DNA from: Ktedonobacter robiniae
GTDB lineage: Bacteria; Chloroflexota; Ktedonobacteria; Ktedonobacterales; Ktedonobacteraceae
Direction of reading: 5' to 3'
NCBI RefSeq assembly: GCF_016587375.1
Contig: NZ_BNJG01000002.1
Coordinates: 1,426,001 to 1,490,000, forward strand
DNA: 64,000 bases
How positions within the stretch are numbered: position 1 is the stretch's first letter; each line of letters opens with the position of its first letter. The position numbers were made by a program, and so were the translations under genes. The notes below the pieces were generated by a model. The model ran no database searches and had not been told where the DNA came from. It worked only from the letters and a program-made list of their open reading frames with translations. This document shows positions 45,575 to 54,162 of the stretch, piece after piece.

Positions 45575-46576
45575 ATGGCAAGCCAGAAGACAATGAAGGC
45601 GGCATATATTGATCGACCTGGAGGTGCTGATAAGATCATTTATGGTGATCTCCCTATCCCGACACCAGGGCCGCGCGATATTCTTGTCAAAGTCGCCGCC
45701 GTAACGGTCAACACAGTCGATATTTATATTCGAGGAGGAGTTTTTCAGACACCACTCCCACAGCCCTTTATTATCGGGCGTGACGTGACAGGCATCGTGG
45801 TGGAAGTGGGAGAAGAGGTCTCGCTCTTTCATCCTGGCGAGCGCGTCTGGGCCAATAACCAGGGCTATGATGGTCGCCAGGGAACCTTTGCCGAGTACGT
45901 CAGTATCCATGAATGCCTGCTCTATCACCTACCACCTAATGTTGACCTCCATGAGTCCGTTACAGTGCTACACTCAGGACTTACCGCCATCATTGGCCTC
46001 TTTAACAAAGCTCAGATACGTGATAAAGAGTGTATCTTCGTCAATGGCGGAGATGGCTCGGTAGGAACCGCGATTATTCAACTGGCCCGTGCCATGGGGG
46101 CGCAGATAATTGTCACATCAGGCAATGAACAGAAGGCACGCTGGTGCGAAGAGTTGGGGGCTGACCTGGTTATCAACTACAAGACGCAAAATGTGAACCT
46201 GGCGCTCAAACGTTTCGCGCCTCAAGGCGTCAATGTATACTGGGATGCCACGCCCCAGCCGGATATAGAATGCGCGCTCAACGCTATTGCGCAGCGTGGG
46301 CGCATCATCTTTATGTCTGGCCCTCTGCACCAGACCACCCTCATGGTGGGTCCGTTCTATATGAAAAACTGTACGCTCTATGGTTTTACCGTGACAGACG
46401 CCACAATTGATGAGCTGCACACCTGTGCCTCGCAGATTGACTATTGGCTAGGCAGGGGCGTACTTAAGGGCAGAACCGCGCTCAAACTCCCGCTCTCACA
46501 GGCAGCCGCCGCGCACAGGATATATGAAACACAATCGCTCTCCGGTAAGATTGTTCTCTCGCCTGACTGGGATTAG
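45575..46576 (+). CDS. zinc-free quinone oxidoreductase-like MDR protein
   Basis: 333 residues. GroES-like domain with TPGPRDILVKVAAVTVNTVD and IIGRDVTGIVVEVGEEV; nucleotide-binding part with VNGGDGSVGTAIIQLARAMG. It lacks the cysteine cluster of zinc alcohol dehydrogenases, so it resembles NADPH:quinone reductases (QOR/CurA-like). AAGGA lies 8 nt before the ATG. It follows the pentapeptide gene after 77 bp on the same strand; a functional link is not evident. Confidence 0.87.
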   Translation: MASQKTMKAAYIDRPGGADKIIYGDLPIPTPGPRDILVKVAAVTVNTVDIYIRGGVFQTPLPQPFIIGRDVTGIVVEVGEEVSLFHPGERVWANNQGYDGRQGTFAEYVSIHECLLYHLPPNVDLHESVTVLHSGLTAIIGLFNKAQIRDKECIFVNGGDGSVGTAIIQLARAMGAQIIVTSGNEQKARWCEELGADLVINYKTQNVNLALKRFAPQGVNVYWDATPQPDIECALNAIAQRGRIIFMSGPLHQTTLMVGPFYMKNCTLYGFTVTDATIDELHTCASQIDYWLGRGVLKGRTALKLPLSQAAAAHRIYETQSLSGKIVLSPDWD

Positions 46577-46726
46577 CTTCTTCTCCTGCAAAGCACGCTT
46601 AAAATCTAGACATTATATTGGGCCTATAAGAGCTCAAAGCTACGGCCCTTAGTACAAACTATCACAAATGCGTTCTGAGTTGACGTCTTCACAATACAGG
46701 CGCTTTTCATCGGAAGCAAGAAGCAG

Positions 46727-47332
46727 TTAAGACTGTCTTTGTTCAGGCCAGAGTTGCTTATCTGCTGCTCGCTGGTAGAGTAGTTCGAATGCTTGGGTCA
46801 AGGCTGGATCAAATTCGCGTGCGGAGCGATTGTAGGCGCGGCTCTTCTCTGCTGTGACGCCATTCTCATGCCAAGTACGTCCCTGGGCAAACACATTCTG
46901 AGCGAACGCTTGTAATTTATCGACGGCGTGTGCATACCTGGCTTCAGGTGTTCTCCCCTCCTCGAACTCTCTCCACCAGCCATATATTTGTATATGCATG
47001 TCTTCTGGCAATTGTGCAAATAAAGGTTGGGCTGCCTGCTCCTCGCGCTTCTCCTTGTCCAGGTGTCCAACAGCATCATAGGCGGGCGTATCACCAGCGT
47101 AGATTTCCACCAAATCGTGCGTCAAAATCAGCTTGAGCGTATGCTCAATATCGATCTCAATGCTTAATTCTTGGTGCAAAAGCAAGGCGAACATCGCCAT
47201 ATGCCAGGTATGCTCAGCATCGTTTTCATGCCTGCTCTGTTCACCAATATAGCTCAATCGATAAATCGTCTTAAACTGGTCAATGGTTTCGAGGAAATGC
47301 AAAATGGTTGGTAGGCGTGTGATGTCAATCAT
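46727..47332 (-). CDS. HD domain-containing phosphohydrolase (YfbR/HDDC2-like)
   Basis: 201 residues. The HD signature is seen as RHENDAEHTWHMAMFALLLH (first His, plus His) and ILTHDLVEIYAGDTP (HD plus downstream Asp), with a late conserved Asp in YAHAVDKLQAF. This is the HD_3/YfbR-type 5'-deoxynucleotidase group, which hydrolyses nucleoside monophosphates or related phosphates with a divalent metal. Monocistronic. Confidence 0.88.
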   Translation of the reverse strand: MIDITRLPTILHFLETIDQFKTIYRLSYIGEQSRHENDAEHTWHMAMFALLLHQELSIEIDIEHTLKLILTHDLVEIYAGDTPAYDAVGHLDKEKREEQAAQPLFAQLPEDMHIQIYGWWREFEEGRTPEARYAHAVDKLQAFAQNVFAQGRTWHENGVTAEKSRAYNRSAREFDPALTQAFELLYQRAADKQLWPEQRQS

Positions 47333-47363
47333 GAAGCGTCCTTCTCCGTTTTGGTATCGCGCC

Positions 47364-47660
47364 TCATTTTATCACACGGCTTGCGCTCGGCTCTCTCTTC
47401 ACTCGCTGTCTTCCATACTCCATACAAGCGATCATGCGTTCGTTCTTGAACCAGCGGCCAATCGTGCTGGACGAGGCTCTCGGCAACTCAGGCGCCGCTA
47501 CAAGGAAGCGTGCCAGTTCGCCTCGACTCCACCGAGCCAGCGAAACCCTTTGCGTCTGCGGCAAACTGCAAGCAATGGCGGTTGCGTGTGCACGAACTGC
47601 AGGGGAAAAACGCCGATGCACCCCCGATCGAGGCGCGTCGGCCAGCGAATGTGTCTGCAC
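47364..47660 (-). pseudogene. IS630-like transposase N-terminal remnant
   Basis: The frame reads SLADAPRSGVHRRFSPAVRA, ARWSRGELARFLVAA and SSSTIGRWFKNERM, which is the paired HTH part of IS630-family transposases. After NERM the family sequence is lost and no DDE domain follows; upstream only short fragments in other frames remain. Base composition is higher in GC than the flanking genes. No terminal repeats were recognised. This is a decayed fragment filling most of the 590-bp gap 47333-47925. Confidence 0.55.
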
Positions 47661-47925
47661 CCAGCGCGCTCGCCATTTGCGTACTTGGCGATCACTGGTT
47701 CCATTTACCTCTCTTTCTTCATCTCGTCAAACCCGGAGTGAATTTGCGATAGCTTGTACTTAGAGCCACCGTATCCCAAACATATAGCCCAAAGTACGTT
47801 TATAGGAAAAAGATAAAATGGATCAGAAGGCCAGTATCTTTTGTGAATATGACAGAGGATGACATTAATAGCCCGATATACTCTTTGCAGATTAATAAGA
47901 AGAAGACCAGCAAAGGAGTAGCATT

Positions 47926-48752
47926 ATGCGTTACGGCTTCGTCATTCCCATTGGAGATGTACAGACCATCGCGGAACTGGCCCATTTAGGAGAAGAGGCT
48001 GGTTGGAACGGAATGTTTTACTGGGACGGTATCTGTATCGAGTCAATGGCAGAGATGTATGATCCCTGGATTGTGATGGCAGCAATGGCCATGCGTACAA
48101 AGCGTGTGCGCCTGGAGCCATTATTACTCCCCTCTCGCGTCGCCGTCCCTGGAAAGTCGCCCGCGAAACGGTTACCCTTGATCACCTCTCACAGGGACGT
48201 CTTGTTTTACCAGTCGGACTGGGAGCAATCGACGACAAAGGATTCGGCAAGGTTGGGGAAGTAACGGATCGCAAGGGACGCGCAGAACTGCTCGATGAAA
48301 GCCTGGATATTATCACTGGCTTGTGGAGCGCTCAGCCTTTCAGCTACCAGGGTAAACACTATCACCTCGAAGAGATGGCTTTTCGTCCAGGGCCAGTTCA
48401 GCAGCCGCGCATTCCCATCTGGGTTGTGGGGGCATGGCCGCGCGCAAAATCAATAAATCGTGCCATGCGTTATGATGGCCTGCTCCCAACGAAAATGGAG
48501 CAAGATGGTCCAGTAACGCCAGAAGATATACGTGCTATGCGTGAGCATATCGCCGGTCAGCGAAAGCAGACAACCCCTTTTGATATTATCTGGGAAGGAG
48601 AGACACCTGGAGATGACGCAGAGCAGGCGGCAGCTATTGTGCGTCCCTGGGCCGAGGCTGGCGCGACCTGGTGGCTAGAATCGCGCTGGTCAGCGTCCAA
48701 CATTGAAGAGATACGCACGCGCATCCAACAGGGTCCGCCACACCTCGCCTAG
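47926..48752 (+). pseudogene. LLM class flavin-dependent oxidoreductase, frameshifted
   Basis: From ATG 47926 (AGGAG upstream) MRYGFVIPIGDVQTIAELAH and TKRVRLEPLL are in one frame. From about 48129 the family sequence continues in another frame: PLSRRRPWKVARETVTLDHL, GRLVLPVGLGAIDDKGFG, IPIWVVGAWPRAKS, to a stop at 48752. One missing base near 48126 explains this. The full protein would be about 275 residues. The remaining sequence is well conserved, so the lesion is recent or an artefact. Confidence 0.75.
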
Positions 48753-48896
48753 ATTATCATCCTTTCACCCATTTGACGCGCATCGCAACTCCTGCCTATT
48801 TTCCATCTCATTGGAAATGGTGCCCTACTCCAGGATAGACTTAAGAGCCATTGATAATTTCATGTATCTATCGAGAAACGGAGAAGCAAATAAAGT

Positions 48897-49289
48897 ATGT
48901 CGCAAAGGCTGAAACGTTGGATGATGCGCCTGGCACTCACAGAGCAACAAGAAGCTTCAACCTTGAGCGCTCGTCCTATTTCCCAGCACGATGCTCCACT
49001 TCTTGGGAAGTTATTGTATGAAGCCTATCGCAACACTATCGATGATGAAGGCGAGACATCGGACGAAACCCAGAAAGAAATAGAGGGGACATTTGCAGGG
49101 AAATATGGCCCTGTATTGACAACATGCTCTTTTCTCATTGAGGAGCAGGAACGTATACTGGCTGCGTCAGTGCTGACTGATTGGACAAATGACCAAACAG
49201 GAAAGAAACAGCCAATGCTATCTTTTCTCATGACTCAACCCGATGCCAAAGGGAAAGGAATGGCAACCTTTCTGCTCAAAAAGAGTATT
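48897..49289 (+). pseudogene. GNAT acetyltransferase, N-terminal part of a gene split by an insertion
   Basis: Starts MSQRLKRWMMRLALTEQQEA and reaches the acetyl-CoA loop QPDAKGKGMATFLLKKSI, where the family sequence stops abruptly at 49289. The missing C-terminus is found 4 kb away at 53337-53477. Joined, the two parts give a normal GNAT of about 178 residues. The break coincides with a terminal repeat of the inserted segment. Confidence 0.8.
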
Positions 49290-49312
49290 GGTAAATGCCC
49301 CAAAAAGTGGAT

Positions 49313-49422
49313 CTGCCCACGGGTTGCGCAACGAGTTTTATCCCATCAATAAACTGGCTTGAGAGCATCCTTCCTCGCTCTCGTGGTTTCATAAGGCAGA
49401 GCTATGTACAACCCGTGGGCAG
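49313..49422. repeat. 110-bp inverted-repeat unit
   Basis: CTGCCCACGGGTTG (49313-49326) and CAACCCGTGGGCAG (49409-49422) are perfect 14-bp inverted repeats 82 bp apart, directly inside the left end of the composite insertion. No coding content. Possibly a miniature element. The sequence from 49423 to 49550 holds no recognised feature. Confidence 0.45.
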
Positions 49423-49550
49423 TTCGAAACCTGTACACTTGCCTCCAATCATGCACATTGGGACAAACTTTCCAGGGAATGCCGCTCCCCATCTGGGTTG
49501 CCGGCATTGAACGTTGGAAACAAAAATCTCTGGCGAGTTTGCCGGGGCTT

Positions 49551-49964
49551 CTACTCCTCACCCCAAGGTCCAGTGCCATGAATACGTTCAGCCGTAATGC
49601 GGGTAATATAGCCCTGTGGCGTTCCCGAAGGCGCGTACGTCGTGCCTGGAGCGATATAAATCTGGGCCAGTCGGTTCAGCAATTCGGGGGCACCGCCCTC
49701 GGTAATTCTGGCACGACCATTGATCACCAGATAATTATCCAGTCCATTCGTTTTTCCACCTGTCTCCATTGAGAGTGCGACTCGGGCATCGCGCTGAATA
49801 TTCTTCAATTTTTGGTGGAGATTCTTGTGCCCACAGACAATTTCATCACCATCAAGGCCCACCCAGACGACAGAGACTTGAGGACTGCCATCCTCGTTCA
49901 GGGTCACGAGATGGGCGGGATGACCCGCTGCCAATGCTTGCCGTACTTTCTCATTCAATCTCAT
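49551..49964 (-). CDS. PPOX class F420/FMN-dependent oxidoreductase
   Basis: 137 residues. AAGHPAHLVTLNEDGSPQVS, VWVGLDGDEIVCGH and KLKNIQRDARVALSME are typical of pyridoxamine-5'-phosphate-oxidase-fold proteins that use F420 or FMN; YLVINGRARITEGGAPELLN follows. AAAGGAG supports either the ATG at 49964 or a GTG at 49967. It sits within the composite insertion as an apparently intact passenger gene. Confidence 0.85.
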   Translation of the reverse strand: MRLNEKVRQALAAGHPAHLVTLNEDGSPQVSVVWVGLDGDEIVCGHKNLHQKLKNIQRDARVALSMETGGKTNGLDNYLVINGRARITEGGAPELLNRLAQIYIAPGTTYAPSGTPQGYITRITAERIHGTGPWGEE

Positions 49965-50058
49965 CACGATCAGCTCCTTTCTTACGTCGTTGATAGTATC
50001 AGTATAAATACGTCTCGCAAGAAAGCCTGCTCAGGCAGCGCCATCTCTCTTCGCCGTG

Positions 50059-52248
50059 CCCACGAGATACGAAACGAGTTGTAAGCAGCCAAGCAATAGA
50101 GAGAGAAAAGAACGCGTGGTGAAGAACAGAAAAAGGCACAGAGCTTCTTCGCCCTGCTGAGGTATTCAGAGGGAAAGGAGAGCGCGGTCAGTTGTTCTGC
50201 TGAAGCTTGTTCCTCCTCAGTGGTGTGTGGTCAGGAAAGCAGGAACCCCAGCCACGGTAATGCGCACGTGCGGTGGACCGAACCAGGCATTGCGCGCGAG
50301 CCGATCCGACCAACTCCACCGATCATGCGAGCGGACCGCACGAGGTGAGCGAGGTGGTGGAGGAATGTGCTGTGGGGACTCAACAAGTGGGAGGATTTCA
50401 ACGTATTGATCGCGCCAGTGAGCCGTCCAGGTTCGTCGAAGTGCGCGACCTGCAATATCAACCCAACGGGTGGCAGCCAGGATGCCTGTCTGAGGTTCCA
50501 CCAAGGAAGGTGCTGGGAGCAGGTGACGCACAGCACTGACGCGACGCGCCCGGTTTCCTTTCGCTCCTCGCGCCAAACACTGCTCGCGCAGGGGACAGAG
50601 CCGACAATCATCCAACTGAGCCACATACACTGCCCGTTGGGTGTACGCATTTTCTTGACGCACTTCACTCAACCAGAGGGTCGCCCCAGTCGGGCAGCGG
50701 AGCGAGACCTCATTGTACAGTGTGAAAGCACTGGCTGGGATCTGGCCCCGACCACTGTCTCTGGCCCATTGCCAGGGACCGTAGGCGTCTGGGAGCTGAT
50801 CGGTCGAAGAAACCTGTGGGGGACATTCCTTAGCCGGAGACCACTCCATCTCGCGCAGTTCCTTTCCTTGCATGGTATGTCCGAGCGACAGCCGGATATT
50901 CCACATCCATTGGCACGCGATCTGCCAGAGTTCCTGTCCGCACTCGGTATACGAACATCACCGATCCGGATCACCTTCCAGATCTTCCTCGGCGAAGATC
51001 GTTTCAAAAGCACCCCGTCCGTGATACAACTCCACCACATCCTGGACCAGGAAGCTCTCGACAGCAAGCGTGGTGATGAAGAGCTCATAGATCCATTCTC
51101 CCACGCGTTTGCCAACTTTCACGGTGCAATCTGGAGAAGGAGCCAGATATCGAGTTACAATGATCCGAGCGGAAGGCAGCCCTTCTCCTAAGGCGAGCCA
51201 GCCTCCCTCAAACACCTCGACAACCTCGCCAGTGTTTTTCCTGGTGACGCTGGCAGTTGGCGGATGAACGAGCACTTGCAGGATCTGTGGGCGCTCCAAA
51301 AGCTGATAGCCTTTGCCTCGGGTGACCAGATGGGCACCTGTGCGCATGATTTGAGCGATGACTGCGGCATCGCCATATTGCCCATCCAAGCGGATCAAGG
51401 CTAGCTCAGGAGGGAGAGTGAACTGTTCCAGGTAGGTCATGACCGCCTGAAGAGCGCTTGCCAGTTCGCCCCGATAGTTCCCATTGCCCTTGCCAGAGTA
51501 CGTCCCGACCCATTGGCGCGTGTGCATTTGCAACGCTGTCGTACGCGTCCGAACAATCTCTCCGCGTTTGCGTCCCATGTAGCCAGGGGCACATACTCCA
51601 TCAAGGCGACGACGGGGAGAAGGCAGTTCTGGAGCCGTTGGCAGGGCACGCTGCCGGGCTGCCTGACGCGTAGCATCCACATCAAAGACGATGAAACGAT
51701 GACCTTGTCGGTCGAAGATCCCCCCGATGGAATCTCCGGTCCACCCATCAGTGAAACTCTGCTGGAAAAGGGTACGGAAGGCTTCGAGACAAGGACGGTC
51801 CACAGCAGCTAGAAAGCGACTCAAGCTGGCCCGATGCGGACAATACCGGCGTCCAAAGAGGGCCATGAATGCTGATCCAAAGGGAGCTAGCCGCCCAAAA
51901 AAAGCTTCTAAAGTGCGCTCCCCACTGATGGCATAGCCTAACAAGAGTGCCAGAAAATCGATGGGCTCATAGCGACCAAAGCGACCGCGGATCAGACGCA
52001 CCTTCTGGGCAAAAGCGTCGAGCAGTCTCTTGGTGACGAGATACTGCACAATGATAGTCACTTCCCCAAACCAGGGTGGTACTGCTGGCCGAGGCTCTTC
52101 AGAGGTCTGGATTTCAATACACGGGTTCGCTATCATGGACAACAGAGACCTCCCATCTTGAGACGAAACAACAGCTTCTCTCTCAAGTAGAGACCTCTTT
52201 TTGTGTTATGCTGCTAGCTTGCTTGTAGCTCGTTGCGTATCTCGTGGG
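50059..52248. mobile_element. insertion sequence (IS4-like superfamily), 2.19 kb
   Basis: Imperfect terminal inverted repeats of about 35 bp start CCCACGAGATACGAAACGAG at 50059 and, on the other strand, CCCACGAGATACGCAACGAG ending at 52248. The only gene between them is a DDE transposase on the minus strand, interrupted by one nonsense codon. No target-site duplication was seen. Inserted within the larger composite 49288-53334. Confidence 0.75.
50217..52136 (-). pseudogene. DDE transposase with internal TGA
   Basis: About 640 codons from ATG 52136 (GGGAGG upstream) to the stop at 50217. Candidate acidic residues: FIVFDVDATRQAARQ, LIRLDGQYGDAAVIAQ and LYHGRGAFETIFAEEDLEGD, as in IS4-like DDE enzymes. 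A TGA at 50958-50960 interrupts DPDR-CSYTECGQELWQIAC; the frame then continues unbroken for about 245 codons with a C-terminal Cys pair (CRLCPLREQC). The stop most simply derives from TGG (Trp). The transposase is thus inactive unless read through. Confidence 0.75.
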
Positions 52249-52366
52249 ATCTGTCTCGCTTTTGGTGATAAGATCTTCAATAGGCCGTTAAACGTCGAAA
52301 ACCTGAGCACAAACAATGGAAGGGAACGATAATATAACCTCATCATTCACCAAATGTGAGACAGAG

Positions 52367-52434
52367 CCAAAAAGTGAGCAGCTTTTGACCTCAAGGGTGA
52401 GCATTTGCCCTGAAAAGTGAGCAGCTCAGCCATT
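52367..52434 (+). repeat. IS21-like multi-repeat end, left copy
   Basis: Contains GTGAGCAGC twice (from 52374 and from 52416) with GGGTGAGCATTTGCCC between. It matches the reverse complement of 53255-53334 over about 65 bp with few differences. Repeated short motifs of this sort are transposase-binding sites at ends of IS21-type elements. The outermost segment is replaced by AAATGTGAGACAGAGCC. Confidence 0.6.
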
Positions 52435-52669
52435 ACTGTCTGGAAACATGACTCCAGAAGCAATCCACACTCTTCGACGGTTGTAAATTCAATGGTCTAA
52501 TAGTCGAGAAATTTCTGCCCTTTTGGCAGCCCTCTGTCAATCCTCTGTGAAGAAGGAAATAGAATATTTGACCTAAAATAAACGTGCTTGGTATTATGTC
52601 AGCGATAGGACACGTTCATGTGAGTTTTTTGTGGCACTCAATGACAGCAATGAGGAGGATCACGTTCAT

Positions 52670-53092
52670 ATGGCTTCCAGTGAGAAAAGTCTCAGTTTCC
52701 ATAATCCAGCGCTCACCTTCTACGTCCGAGATGTCGTGAGAGCAGTGCACTTCTATACTAAGCTCTTGGGTTTCACAGAGATGTTCCGCACACCAAAGGA
52801 TGGCATTCCCGTCCATGTTGAGATGCGCCTTGGTCAATTTACGTTGGGAGTTGCGTCGATTGATGCGGCATTGGCCGATCATGGGCTGTTATTGAATCCT
52901 GGCCCACCCAGTGCAGAACTGGTTGTCTGGACTGACGACACAGATGAGGCCTATGTGGCACTGACGGAGAAGGGAGTCGTCAGCCTTAGCGCACCTCACG
53001 ATTTTCTTCAGTCGCTTCGAGTTGCTTGGGTTGCTGACCCAGAAGGAAATCCTATACAGATTGTGGCCCATCACCCAGAAAGGAATGAGTAA
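52670..53092 (+). CDS. VOC family (glyoxalase/bleomycin-resistance-like) protein
   Basis: 140 residues from ATG 52670 (GAGGAGGA upstream); a GTG at 52631 has no ribosome site. One vicinal-oxygen-chelate module pair: LTFYVRDVVRAVHFYTKLLG, VEMRLGQFTLGVASID, AELVVWTDDTDEAYVALTEK and VAWVADPEGNPIQIVAHHPE. VOC proteins bind metals and act as glyoxalases, dioxygenases or antibiotic-binding proteins. It is the only gene between two inverted IS21-like ends, so it appears to be mobile cargo. Confidence 0.88.
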   Translation: MASSEKSLSFHNPALTFYVRDVVRAVHFYTKLLGFTEMFRTPKDGIPVHVEMRLGQFTLGVASIDAALADHGLLLNPGPPSAELVVWTDDTDEAYVALTEKGVVSLSAPHDFLQSLRVAWVADPEGNPIQIVAHHPERNE

Positions 53093-53254
53093 AGCGGACC
53101 CAATCTATGGGCTGCCGACATTTTCTTCTCCCGATTTCTCCGTTTCTCATGCAGGATGATGCGGGGTTTGCACGAGATGTCCTCCGCGTTGACTGTCTGA
53201 ATTTACAACTCTCAAGATGAACAAACCGCCTCGGGAGGGGATTTACTGTTAGTC

Positions 53255-53334
53255 AATGGTTGAGCTGCTCACTCTTCGGGGCAAGTGCTCACCCTTGAGG
53301 TCAAAAGCTGCTCACTTTTCGGGGCATTTACCAA
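53255..53334 (-). repeat. IS21-like multi-repeat end, right copy
   Basis: Inverted copy of 52367-52434, extended by the TTGGTAAATGCCCC terminal segment that also occurs at 49288. On the minus strand it reads GAAAAGTGAGCAGC, GGGTGAGCACTTGCCCC, GAAGAGTGAGCAGC in order. It ends within 3 bp of the point where the GNAT reading frame resumes. Confidence 0.65.
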
Positions 53335-53336
53335 AT

Positions 53337-53477
53337 ATCAACACGCTATTAGCTCAAGGTGAGAAAGAACTCGTGCTCTTTGTAACCGTTGGCAATGATG
53401 CAGCCCAGCATATCTACCAGAAACTCGGCTTTCAAATTGAAGAGGAATTTGAGACTAATCTCATCAAACCTGTTTGA
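53337..53477 (+). pseudogene. GNAT acetyltransferase, C-terminal part of the split gene
   Basis: From 53337 the frame reads INTLLAQGEKELVLFVTVGN and DAAQHIYQKLGFQIEEEFET up to TGA 53475-53477. This is the last third of a GNAT domain (V-NDAA--IY-KLGF). It continues exactly where the fragment at 48897-49289 ends (FLLKKSI | INTLLAQG). Followed by a 12-bp-arm hairpin. Confidence 0.8.
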
Positions 53478-53524
53478 ACCATCGATCTCCTGATGTAATA
53501 CATATTGCCAGACCTTTTCGAGCT

Positions 53525-53556
53525 AATAACGTGAGTATTCAAACACTCACGTTATT
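53525..53556. terminator. hairpin with T-run after the split GNAT gene
   Basis: AATAACGTGAGT (53525-53536) and ACTCACGTTATT (53545-53556), 8-nt loop, then TTGT. A second A/T-rich dyad CTGCTTAAAA/TTTTAAGCAG lies at 53618-53642. The rest of the gap to 53770 holds the promoter described next. Confidence 0.6.
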
Positions 53557-53658
53557 TTGTTATGTAATTGAGAAAACGCACTAGTAAAATCACATGTGAC
53601 CCACTGATGTTTCTCTGCTGCTTAAAAAATTATTTTAAGCAGAGAAGTAAATAACCCC

Positions 53659-53688
53659 TTGACAATGCCAATAAAATCATGTTATATA
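53659..53688 (+). promoter_or_regulatory. candidate promoter of padR-PP2C unit
   Basis: TTGACA (53659-53664), 17-18-bp spacer, TTATATA (53682-53688), about 80 bp upstream of the PadR gene. Confidence 0.6.
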
Positions 53689-53769
53689 TCCATTACAGAT
53701 ACATCAAAGGATGATATAGTAAAAGTAAGCATATTAGTAGTGGGTTTATAAGCGGTCAGATAGAAGCAG

Positions 53770-54162
53770 ATGGATGGTTTCATGAAACACTCGCAAAAAA
53801 GTCCAGAGGAAATGTTACCTCTCACGCCAGCCGTCTTTCATATTCTGCTGGCCCTGGCGGACAAAGAACGCCACGGCTATAGTATCATGCAAGAGGTCGC
53901 GACGCGAACCAATGGGCAAATGCGTATGGGTCCTGGTACCCTTTATGGCTCGATCAAGCGCATGCTCGCAGACGAGCTGATTGCAGAGTCGGGAGAGCGG
54001 CCCGATCCAGATATGGATGATGAGCGTCGACGTTATTATCGGCTAACGGATATGGGGCGTCGTGCTGCCCAGGCTGAGGCATATCGGCTTGAGCAGCTTG
54101 TTCGTGTGGCACACATCAAACAGCTACTTCCTAATCCAGGTATAGCAGGAGGAATCTTATGA
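53770..54162 (+). CDS. PadR family transcriptional regulator
   Basis: 130 residues. Winged helix: LTPAVFHILLALADKERHGY, SIMQEVATRTNGQ, MRMGPGTLYGSIKRML and the wing DDERRRYYRLTDMGRRA. The start is uncertain: ATG 53770 has a weak GAAG upstream and ATG 53782 (MKHSQK) is equally possible. PadR proteins repress genes for efflux or stress and usually their own. The stop overlaps the next gene's start (ATGA at 54159), so it is co-translated with a prefix-domain/PP2C protein. Confidence 0.92.
   Translation: MDGFMKHSQKSPEEMLPLTPAVFHILLALADKERHGYSIMQEVATRTNGQMRMGPGTLYGSIKRMLADELIAESGERPDPDMDDERRRYYRLTDMGRRAAQAEAYRLEQLVRVAHIKQLLPNPGIAGGIL

Larger units (their letters stand above)
49288..53334. mobile_element. 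composite insertion splitting the GNAT gene
   Basis: The two ends are inverted repeats of about 22 bp: 49288-49309 starts TTGGTAAATGCCCCAAAAAG and the reverse complement of 53313-53334 starts TTGGTAAATGCCCCGAAAAG. A short TAT occurs at both junctions (49286-49288 and 53336-53338), so any target duplication is at most about 3 bp. Inside lie a PPOX gene, a complete IS with a broken transposase (50059-52248), and a VOC gene bracketed by IS21-like ends. The right end is an 80-bp multi-repeat terminus, while the left keeps only the outermost 22 bp, suggesting nested insertions or internal rearrangement. Confidence 0.65.

Noticed and set aside
45146..45928. 260-codon frame antisense to the pentapeptide-repeat gene
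   Set aside because: Its sequence is the complement of the periodic pentapeptide codons; open only because of their regularity.
46577..46726. Possible terminator between the convergent quinone reductase-like and HD-domain genes
   Set aside because: Only short imperfect pairings were found, unlike the clear hairpins at other junctions.
49404..49772. Plus-strand frame containing PIWVAGIERW, reminiscent of LLM oxidoreductases
   Set aside because: Too short a resemblance, and the second half is antisense to the PPOX gene.
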